Shown here piece by piece: positions 1-5,878 of a stretch of 6,249 nucleotides of DNA. The notes under the pieces are model-generated. The model was not told where the DNA came from, made no database searches, and was given only the letters and a program-made list of their open reading frames with translations. Position 1 is the first letter of the stretch. Each line of letters starts with the position of its first letter. The position numbers were made by a program, and so were the translations under genes. Origin of the DNA: an uncultured Acidaminococcus sp. (lineage in GTDB: Bacteria; Bacillota; Negativicutes; Acidaminococcales; Acidaminococcaceae); contig CAAGJR010000054.1 in NCBI GenBank assembly GCA_900770265.1, positions 1 through 6,249 of the forward strand, in the 5' to 3' direction.

Positions 1-156
1 GATCTGCACGGCGGTTTCTGGCAGGAAGCCGATGTGAACCCGGCCGTGTATTACACCCTGCGGGACGATATGATGCAGGGTATGCTGGAAAACACCCGGT
101 TTGAACTGGACCAGCAGGACCACAGCCATTACGTACTGCGGCCGAAAGCAGCCTGA
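1..156 (+). CDS. 3' end of an unrecognised gene (partial)
   Basis: The reading frame is open from the first base and ends at a TGA at 154-156, giving the last 51 residues of a protein whose start lies outside the window. The visible tail is soluble and acidic/aromatic: it has a GGFWQE stretch near its beginning, a YYTLRDDMMQGML helix-like segment in the middle, and a basic end (VLRPKAA). There is no membrane segment. Codon use matches the downstream genes. I do not recognise the family from this fragment and assign no function. The AGGAGG ribosome binding site of the next gene lies only 2 nt beyond its stop and the next ATG follows 14 nt after it, so the two genes are probably in one operon. 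A functional link to the hemerythrin-like protein is possible, but the sequence does not show it. Confidence 0.75.
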   Translation, partial: DLHGGFWQEADVNPAVYYTLRDDMMQGMLENTRFELDQQDHSHYVLRPKAA

Positions 157-170
157 GAGGAGGAACGGCC

Positions 171-734
171 ATGACCTGGACCATTGACCTGATGAAAGAA
201 GAACATGCCAACATCAGCCGGATGCTGGAAGTGATGCGGCAGGCCTCCATCGGCATCCTGGAAGGAAAACCCGTGGACGTGGCCGACTTCCGGCAGATGG
301 TGGATTTCGTCCGCCGCTATGCGGACAAGCATCACCACGGGAAAGAAGAAGTGTTCCTGTTCCCGGTGATGGTGCAGAAGCTGGGCCGCGTGGCCGATAA
401 CCTGGTGACCCACGGCATGTTGGTGGAACACGACCTGGGGCGCGACCATGTGATGAGCCTGGCTACGGCTCTGGACGAATACGAAAAGAACCCGAAACCG
501 GAATACAAGCTGGACATTTTGACGGAGGCCATGGGCTATGCCCGGCTGCTGAAACGCCATGTGGAAAAGGAAAATAATGTGGTATACACCTTCGCGGAAA
601 ACCAGCTGAGCCAGGAAGATCTGGCCGATATCGACGCCCGGAGCAAAAAGTTCGAGGACGAAGAAACGGAAAAGGGCATCCAGAAACACTATCTGGACAT
701 GCTGGCAGCGCTGGAGAAGAAATACATCAGATAA
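171..734 (+). CDS. Hemerythrin-like (HHE cation-binding) di-iron protein
   Basis: This is a 187-residue cytoplasmic all-helical protein of the hemerythrin HHE family. The seen signature is an early His12 (KEEH), a His-rich helix with His54-His55-His56 followed by GKEE (Glu60, giving the HxxxE spacing), an FLFP motif just after it, His81 and His87 in a THGMLVEHDLGR segment, and His130/Glu134 in a KRHVEKEN segment. By family knowledge these are placed to ligate a non-haem di-iron centre. Members bind O2, sense or scavenge NO, or help repair Fe-S proteins; the sequence does not decide which. About 40 residues after the last ligand form a charged helical tail with no second domain. The start is set by AGGAGG at 158-163 with a 7-nt spacer. 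The gene follows the preceding one by 14 nt, so it is probably co-transcribed. No promoter is needed or seen, and the transcript probably ends at the 889-920 hairpin. Family assignment is firm; physiological role is not. Confidence 0.92.
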   Translation: MTWTIDLMKEEHANISRMLEVMRQASIGILEGKPVDVADFRQMVDFVRRYADKHHHGKEEVFLFPVMVQKLGRVADNLVTHGMLVEHDLGRDHVMSLATALDEYEKNPKPEYKLDILTEAMGYARLLKRHVEKENNVVYTFAENQLSQEDLADIDARSKKFEDEETEKGIQKHYLDMLAALEKKYIR

Positions 735-740
735 CAGACC

Positions 741-869
741 GCTCGCTGTGCTCGCTGAGAGATGTCAGATGTCAGCCAGCATGGCGATAAGGTACACAAC
801 CGTTGTGCTTGTCGGAACAAGCTGACATCTCGAGGCTCGACAGAGCCGAGTCTGGCTTCTGACATCTGA
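741..869. repeat. Structured intergenic element with nested inverted/direct repeats
   Basis: A dense set of repeats lies between the hemerythrin-like gene and its terminator. GCTCGCTG occurs twice (741-748 and 750-757) and GATGTCA twice in tandem (761-767 and 768-774). TCAGATGTCAG (765-775) is the exact reverse complement of 859-869, and the stem can continue with CCAG (776-779) against CTGG (852-855) past a 3-nt bulge. AGATGTCAGC (767-776) is alternatively the exact reverse complement of 821-830. Inside lie three small hairpins: CACAA/TTGTG (795-807), GCTTGT-CGGA-ACAAGC (807-822) and GGCTC-GACA-GAGCC (834-847). The outer stem with inner hairpins gives a branched, cloverleaf-like fold with two mutually exclusive alternatives. 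No coding frame explains it. It could be a REP/MITE-like dispersed element or a structured 3' UTR. Only one copy is in view, so genome-wide repetition is an inference. Confidence 0.55.
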
Positions 870-888
870 ATATAGAAAAACACTGTAG

Positions 889-920
889 GGGTCGATCGTC
901 GTGATCGACCCGTTTTTTTT
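889..920 (+). terminator. Rho-independent terminator after the hemerythrin-like gene
   Basis: A perfect 9-bp stem GGGTCGATC (889-897) / GATCGACCC (903-911) with a 5-nt loop is followed one base later by eight T residues (913-920). This is a textbook intrinsic terminator for + strand transcription. It lies about 155 nt beyond the hemerythrin-like stop codon, with the structured repeat element in between, so that element would be part of the 3' UTR of the upstream operon. No comparable T-run exists for the other strand. Confidence 0.9.
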
Positions 921-945
921 GCATCAGTAAAGAATAATGTATACT
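918..945 (+). promoter_or_regulatory. Candidate sigma-A-type promoter for gltB
   Basis: TTTGCA (918-923, four of six matches to TTGACA) and TATACT (940-945, five of six to TATAAT) are 16 bp apart. The -35 overlaps the T-run of the preceding terminator. Transcription would begin near 952 and give a leader of roughly 235 nt before the gltB start. The region from 921 to about 1060 is distinctly AT-rich compared with the flanking genes, as expected of a promoter region. A second option is a perfect TTGACA at 1010-1015, but its best 17-bp-spaced -10 (TAAGCT, 1033-1038) matches only three of six. I cannot tell which is used. Confidence 0.35.
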
Positions 946-1026
946 TTCCAATTTGTCCTCATTTAAAGAACAAAAGTCTATTGTATATGGAATTTGTATA
1001 TAAACCGGCTTGACATCAGAACAATA

Positions 1027-1054
1027 TAAGAGTAAGCTTATGCACATACTCTTA
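1027..1054. promoter_or_regulatory. 8-bp dyad in the gltB leader: possible operator or leader hairpin
   Basis: TAAGAGTA (1027-1034) is the exact reverse complement of TACTCTTA (1047-1054), with a 12-nt centre. It lies about 135-160 nt upstream of the gltB start in AT-rich DNA. If the TTGACA at 1010 is a -35 element, the dyad overlaps the -10 and start-site region, the usual place for a repressor operator. If transcription starts further upstream it would form a hairpin in the leader RNA, but no T-run follows, so it is not an intrinsic terminator. No regulator is encoded in the window, so the binding partner is unknown. Confidence 0.35.
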
Positions 1055-1174
1055 CACTTCACAGAATGAAGAACGTATCCAGAGGACAGAATCTCGACCA
1101 TGGCAAGAGAATGTTGGACGGGCCGTGTGCTTCCTTCTGAGAATTTAGAAGAGATCTATTTTACTGTTATTTAT

Positions 1175-1188
1175 GGGGGGAGTGCGCA
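1175..1188 (+). promoter_or_regulatory. gltB ribosome binding site with a six-G run
   Basis: GGGGGGAG (1175-1182) stands 6 nt before the ATG at 1189. The GGGGAG part can pair with the anti-Shine-Dalgarno sequence, and this fixes the start at 1189. The chosen start leaves a 23-residue propeptide before the catalytic Cys, close to the Bacillus subtilis type as I recall it. The other two complete starts in view use a plain AGGAGG, so this site is slightly atypical. Confidence 0.7.
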
Positions 1189-4100
1189 ATGGAAGACAAT
1201 TTTCGGGATCTGCCTGCTCAGCAGGGAATGTATGACCCAGCCAACGAACATGATGCCTGCGGTGTCGGTTTTATCGTCAACATCAACGGAGAACGGTCCT
1301 ACGATGTAGTCTATGATGCCCTGGACATCCTGGAAAACCTGAAACATCGGGGCGGCGAAGGCGCTGACCACAAAAGCGGCGACGGAGCCGGGATCATGGT
1401 CCAGATCCCTCACACGTTCCTGAGCCGGGAATGTGCCGTGCAGGGGTTCCAGCTGCCGCCGGAAGGCCAGTACGGGGTGGGCATGATCTTTGCCCACCGG
1501 TATGATGCGTTTCTGCAGAAACAGAAGGAAGCCTTCGAACAAATCGTCCGGGAAGAGGGACAGACCGTGCTGGGCTGGCGGGAAGTACCTGTGGATGATA
1601 CCTGCATCGGGGAAACGGCCGCCTCGGTCCGGCCCCGCATCGTCCAGGTGTTCATCGGCCGCAGTCCGGACCTGAAGGATTCCATGGACTTTGAACGGAA
1701 ACTTTATGTGATCCGGCGCCTGGCCGAAAAAAAGATCACCCCGCTCAGCAAAAAGATGGGTTCCGATTTCTACATTGCCAGCCTGTCCAGCCACACCATC
1801 GTCTATAAAGGGATGCTGACCGCCACCCAGATCCGGCACTTCTATCTGGATCTTTCCGACCTGGATTTCACCAGTGCCCTGGCCCTGGTCCATTCCCGTT
1901 TCAGCACCAATACGTTCCCCAGCTGGGCCCGGGCCCATCCGAACCGCTATATGATCCACAACGGGGAAATCAATACCATCCGGGGCAATACCAACTGGCT
2001 GAATGCCCGGGAGAGCAAAGCTCATTCCGTGAAATATCCGGAACTGGACAAGGTGTTCCCGGTGGTGGACAATACCGGCAGCGATTCCTCCATGTTCGAC
2101 AACTGCCTGGAATATCTGTACATGTCCGGCCATTCCCTGGCCCACGCCATGATGACCATGATTCCGGAACCCTGGGAAAAGGATCCTCTGATGAGCGAGG
2201 AAAAACGCAACTTCTATCGGTACCAGAGCTTCATGATGGAACCCTGGGACGGCCCGGCCGCCATCTGCTTCTGTGACGGCACCCGCATCGGCGGCATGCT
2301 GGACCGGAACGGTCTGCGTCCGGCCCGGTACTATGTGACGAAAGATGGCCGGGTGGTCCTGGTTTCGGAAGTGGGCGCTGTCCATGTCGACCCGAAGGAT
2401 GTGCTCTATAAAGGCCGCCTGGAACCGGGGAAAATGTTCCTGGTGGATACGGAGCAAAAGCGGATCGTGCCTGACCAGGAAATCAAGCATACCATGGCTT
2501 CGGCCCATCCCTATGGCAAATGGTGCCAGGAACACCTGGTGGATCTGCCGGATCTGATGGAGAAAGAAACGGAACCGGTCGTTCCGGAAAGCCAGTCGGA
2601 AGTGGCCCAGCTGCGGCAGCAGAAGGCTTTCGGCTATACGCGGGAAGATCTGACCCAGATCTTGATCCCCATGGCCCGGAACGGGAAGGAACCGGTGGGC
2701 GCCATGGGCATCGACTGCCCACTGCCGGTATTGTCCGACCAGCCCCAGATGCTGTACGACTATTTCCAGCAGAATTTCGCCCAGGTCACCAATCCGCCCA
2801 TGGATGCCCTGCGGGAAGAAATCGTTACGTCCACGTCCGTATTGATCGGCAATGTGGCCAATATCATGGATCCTGATGAAAAAGGGACCTATGCCCTGGG
2901 TGTGGACCGGCCGCTGCTGACCAACCGGGAAATGGCCGTCATCAAGAAACAGAAGAATGAGAAGCTGCGGGCGGTGACACTGTCCCTGCTGTATCCGGTG
3001 GACGGCGGTGCCAAGGCCCTGGAAAAGGCTCTGGACAGACTCTGTAGCGATGCCCTGCAGGAAATCCAGGCCGGCGCCAACATCCTTGTATTGTCCGACC
3101 GGGGCGTCAGCCCCTATCTGGCCGCCATTCCGGCGCTCCTGGCCACGGCCGCTGTGCACAATTTCCTCATCAAGGAAACGGTCCGGTCCGATGTGGGTCT
3201 GATCCTGGAATCCGGAGAACCCCGGGAAATCCATCATTTCTGCACCCTGATCGGGTATGGCATCACGGCCATCAATCCATACCTGGCCCTGGATACGGTG
3301 AAGGATCTGGCAGAAACGAAACGGCTGGGCAACGTGACGTGGCAGCAGGCCCAGGAAAATTACCTGAAGGCCGCCGTGGCCGGCATCCAGACCGTCATGT
3401 CCAAGATGGGCATCTGCACGGTCCGCAGCTATCACGGCGCCCAGATCTTCGAAGCCGTGGGCATCAACAAAGATGTGATCAACAAGTACTTCGTCCATAC
3501 CCCTTCCCGCATCGAAGGGCTGGGGCTGGAGGAAATCGCCAGAGAAACGGAACTGCGGCATGACCAGGCGTTCCAGGGCAGCACGGACCTGGCAGATGGG
3601 GACATCTATGCCTACAAAAAAAACGGGCCCGAACCCCATATCCTGGATCCCCAGGCCATCGACCTGCTGCAGAAAGCCTGCCGCAATGGGGATGAGGAAG
3701 CCTACCGGCAGTTTGCCGACAGGGTCAACAACGGGGCCATCTTCCGGCTGCGTGACCTGCTGGAATTCGACTATCCGGACGGCTGCAGCATCCCGGTGGA
3801 AGAAGTGGAACCGGTGGATTCCATTGTGAAACGGTTCCGCACCGGGGCCATGAGCTACGGGGCCCTCAGCAAGGAAGCCCACGAATGCATCGCCATCGCC
3901 ATGAACAAACTGGGCGGCCGCAGCAATACCGGGGAAGGCGGCGAAGATTCGGAACGGTTCACCCTGCGTCCGGACGGCAGCAATCCCAGCGATGCCATCA
4001 AACAGGTGTCCACGGCCCGTTTCGGGGTCACCGGGAACTACCTGGTCCATGCGGACGAACTGCAGATCAAATTTGCTCAAGGTGCAAAACCGGGGCAGGG

Positions 4101-5757
4101 GGGTAACCTGCCCGGCAGCAAGGTGGATCCGGCCATCGCCCGCACCCGCCATTCCACACCGGGCGTTTCCCTGATCTCCCCTCCGCCTCACCATGACATC
4201 TATTCCATCGAAGACCTGGCCGAACTGATCTTCGACCTGAAGAATGCCAACAAAAAGGCGGAAATCAGCGTGAAGCTGGCTTCCTGCTCCGGGGTGGGGA
4301 CCATTGCAGCCGGCGTGGTGAAGACCAGAGCCGACAGCATCACCATCTGCGGCCATGGCGGCGGCACCGGGGCAGCCCCCCGGACCAGCATGCGCCACAG
4401 CGGCCTGCCCTGGGAAATGGGGCTTTCGGAAGTGCAGCAGACCCTGCTCATGAACGGATTGCGGGACCGGGTGAAACTGTCTGTGGACGGCAAGCTGCTC
4501 ACCGGCCATGATGTGGCCATTGCGGCACTGTTCGGGGCGGAAAACTTCGACTTCTGCACTGGCCCGCTGATCGCTCTGGGCTGCCGGATGGCCCGGGTCT
4601 GCAACCTGAATACCTGCCCGTTCGGCGTCTGCACCCAGAACCCGGAACTGCGGAAGAAATTCCCGGGCAAGCCGGAACATCTCATCAATTATATGCGGTT
4701 CGTGGCTCAGGACCTGCGGGAAATCATGGCCCGTCTGGGCTTCCATACGGTGGAAGAGATGGTGGGCCGCTATGACCGGCTGAAACAGAAGGAGAACATC
4801 GACAACTGGAAGGCCGCAACGGTCAGCCTGGAAAAACTCCTGTTCCGGCCCCATACCGCTCCGTCCCAGGCTCATCATTTTGCCGTTCCCCAGGATCACG
4901 GCATCAAAGAGACCCTGGACCAGGGCAAACTGGTGCGGATGTGCCGGCCGGCGCTGGAACACCAGAAACCCATCCGGGCACGGTTGCGCATCGACAACAC
5001 GAACCGGGTCACCGGGACCATCGTGGGCAGCGAAATCTTCCGGCGCTACGGAGATGCCGGACTGCCGGCTGACACCATCCAGCTTTCCTTCGTAGGGAGC
5101 GCCGGCCAGAGCTTCGGGTCCTTCATTCCCCAGGGGCTGACCCTGCGCCTGGAAGGGGATGCCAACGACTATGTGGGCAAAGGGCTGTCCGGCGGCAAGA
5201 TCGCCGTATTCCCGCCGGCCCAGGCAGACTTCGTCCCTGCGGATAACGTGATCATCGGCAATGTGGCCTGCTTCGGGGCCACCAGCGGGGAAGTGTACAT
5301 CAACGGCCGGGCCGGAGAACGGTTCTGCGTCCGCAACAGCGGCGCCACGGCAGTGGTGGAAGGCGTGGGCAACCACGGCTGCGAATACATGACCGGCGGT
5401 ACGGCAGTGATCCTGGGCCCGGTGGGCGAGAACTTCGCGGCCGGGATGTCCGGTGGTACGGCCTATGTACTGGATTTGAAAAAGCCTTATTGCAACCTGG
5501 GCATGGTGAACCTGGAAACCGTGGAGGAACCTTCCGAACAGGAAAAACTCCGGGGCATCCTGGAACGCCATGTGGCCATGACGGGCAGCCCTCTCGGCAA
5601 GAGCCTGCTGCAGGACTGGGAAAAGACGGTGAAACGCTTCACCCGTGTCATTCCCCGGGACTACGAACAGATGCAGCAGCTGATCCGGAAATACAAGGAT
5701 CAGGGGCTGGGAGAAGAGGAGGCCCTGGAACAGGCTTTCAAAGAGAAAATCGGCTGA
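1189..5757 (+). CDS. gltB: Glutamate synthase (GOGAT) large/alpha subunit
   Basis: This 1522-residue cytoplasmic enzyme, full length for the family, converts glutamine and 2-oxoglutarate to two glutamates for ammonia assimilation. After a 23-residue propeptide (EHDAC) comes the type II glutaminase domain (about 24-435): nucleophile Cys24, an HRGGEGAD turn at 53-60, Arg237 in HSRFSTNTFPSW, the oxyanion NG pair 258-259 and Asp299. A central domain follows (about 475-760; PVLSDQPQ, NPPMDALREE). Next is the FMN/synthase barrel (about 820-1190; GAMSYGALS at 886-894, SNTGEGGED at 912-920, GAKPG at 965-969, HSTPGVSLISPPPHHD at 988-1003). [3Fe-4S] ligands are Cys1132, Cys1138 and Cys1143 (C-x5-C-x4-C). 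A GXGXG domain (about 1255-1450) ends the protein. Only about 16 residues separate GEGGED from AIKQ, so the ferredoxin loop of plant/cyanobacterial enzymes is absent, which favours the NAD(P)H alpha-subunit type. Yet no gltD adjoins it and a terminator follows 10 nt after the stop. The frame is intact and typical of the window in codon use. Confidence 0.97.
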   Translation: MEDNFRDLPAQQGMYDPANEHDACGVGFIVNINGERSYDVVYDALDILENLKHRGGEGADHKSGDGAGIMVQIPHTFLSRECAVQGFQLPPEGQYGVGMIFAHRYDAFLQKQKEAFEQIVREEGQTVLGWREVPVDDTCIGETAASVRPRIVQVFIGRSPDLKDSMDFERKLYVIRRLAEKKITPLSKKMGSDFYIASLSSHTIVYKGMLTATQIRHFYLDLSDLDFTSALALVHSRFSTNTFPSWARAHPNRYMIHNGEINTIRGNTNWLNARESKAHSVKYPELDKVFPVVDNTGSDSSMFDNCLEYLYMSGHSLAHAMMTMIPEPWEKDPLMSEEKRNFYRYQSFMMEPWDGPAAICFCDGTRIGGMLDRNGLRPARYYVTKDGRVVLVSEVGAVHVDPKDVLYKGRLEPGKMFLVDTEQKRIVPDQEIKHTMASAHPYGKWCQEHLVDLPDLMEKETEPVVPESQSEVAQLRQQKAFGYTREDLTQILIPMARNGKEPVGAMGIDCPLPVLSDQPQMLYDYFQQNFAQVTNPPMDALREEIVTSTSVLIGNVANIMDPDEKGTYALGVDRPLLTNREMAVIKKQKNEKLRAVTLSLLYPVDGGAKALEKALDRLCSDALQEIQAGANILVLSDRGVSPYLAAIPALLATAAVHNFLIKETVRSDVGLILESGEPREIHHFCTLIGYGITAINPYLALDTVKDLAETKRLGNVTWQQAQENYLKAAVAGIQTVMSKMGICTVRSYHGAQIFEAVGINKDVINKYFVHTPSRIEGLGLEEIARETELRHDQAFQGSTDLADGDIYAYKKNGPEPHILDPQAIDLLQKACRNGDEEAYRQFADRVNNGAIFRLRDLLEFDYPDGCSIPVEEVEPVDSIVKRFRTGAMSYGALSKEAHECIAIAMNKLGGRSNTGEGGEDSERFTLRPDGSNPSDAIKQVSTARFGVTGNYLVHADELQIKFAQGAKPGQGGNLPGSKVDPAIARTRHSTPGVSLISPPPHHDIYSIEDLAELIFDLKNANKKAEISVKLASCSGVGTIAAGVVKTRADSITICGHGGGTGAAPRTSMRHSGLPWEMGLSEVQQTLLMNGLRDRVKLSVDGKLLTGHDVAIAALFGAENFDFCTGPLIALGCRMARVCNLNTCPFGVCTQNPELRKKFPGKPEHLINYMRFVAQDLREIMARLGFHTVEEMVGRYDRLKQKENIDNWKAATVSLEKLLFRPHTAPSQAHHFAVPQDHGIKETLDQGKLVRMCRPALEHQKPIRARLRIDNTNRVTGTIVGSEIFRRYGDAGLPADTIQLSFVGSAGQSFGSFIPQGLTLRLEGDANDYVGKGLSGGKIAVFPPAQADFVPADNVIIGNVACFGATSGEVYINGRAGERFCVRNSGATAVVEGVGNHGCEYMTGGTAVILGPVGENFAAGMSGGTAYVLDLKKPYCNLGMVNLETVEEPSEQEKLRGILERHVAMTGSPLGKSLLQDWEKTVKRFTRVIPRDYEQMQQLIRKYKDQGLGEEEALEQAFKEKIG

Positions 5758-5767
5758 GGCAACGGCC

Positions 5768-5803
5768 AAAAGGGACTGTGATCCATTTCACAGTCCCTTT
5801 TTT
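5768..5803 (+). terminator. Rho-independent terminator after gltB
   Basis: AAAAGGGACTGTGA (5768-5781) and TCACAGTCCCTTTT (5788-5801) form a perfect 14-bp stem with a 6-nt loop. The T-run (5798-5803) overlaps the descending arm. It begins 10 nt after the gltB stop and should end the gltB transcript, which makes gltB monocistronic in the downstream direction. The four A residues at the base could give weak termination from the other side, but no - strand gene is seen that would need it. Confidence 0.92.
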
Positions 5804-5818
5804 GATGGTCTCCATCCA

Positions 5819-5827
5819 TGCTATAAT
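5819..5827 (+). promoter_or_regulatory. Extended -10 promoter of the lipoprotein gene
   Basis: TGC followed by a perfect TATAAT (5822-5827) forms an extended -10 element (TGnTATAAT). No good -35 sits at the normal distance: the 16-17 bp position falls in the T-run of the gltB terminator, and a TTGATG at 5802-5807 is only 14 bp away. Extended -10 promoters can work without a strong -35. The predicted start is near 5834, leaving a leader of about 45 nt before the ATG at 5879. Confidence 0.7.
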
Positions 5828-5878
5828 GAAAATCGACAGAAGTAAAACTGATCATGGAAGAAAACAGGAGGATGACGT

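Noticed and set aside
129..689. A 186-residue open frame on the - strand opposite the hemerythrin-like gene
   Set aside because: It is in-register antisense to a gene with clear family motifs. Its composition is rich in Phe, His and Val, as expected for reversed codons, and it has no supporting context.
772..1101. A 109-residue - strand frame across the intergenic region
   Set aside because: It runs through the repeat element, the terminator and the AT-rich leader, lacks a convincing RBS, and its translation resembles no protein family.
1114..1132. A sigma-54-like -24/-12 element (TTGGACG ... TGTGCTT) upstream of gltB
   Set aside because: The GG and GC dinucleotides are 11 nt apart instead of the required 10, and the rest of the match to TGGCACG/TTGCA is poor.
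1134..1151. A small hairpin CTTCT/AGAAG just before the gltB RBS
   Set aside because: It has only five A/T-rich pairs with an 8-nt loop, no T-run and no clear overlap with the RBS. It is too weak to call an attenuator.
1100..1309. A 69-codon + strand frame beginning in the gltB leader and overlapping the gltB start by 121 nt
   Set aside because: Its only possible RBS (AGAGGA near 1081) is too far from the ATG, it overlaps gltB extensively in another frame, and it has no recognisable content. A translated leader peptide cannot be excluded, but nothing supports one.
1171..5769. A 1532-residue open frame on the - strand opposite gltB
   Set aside because: It is the exact in-register antisense of an unmistakable gltB. 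It has a low-complexity His/Gly/Phe/Gln-rich composition expected from reversed GC-rich codons and resembles no family I know. It arises from codon bias.
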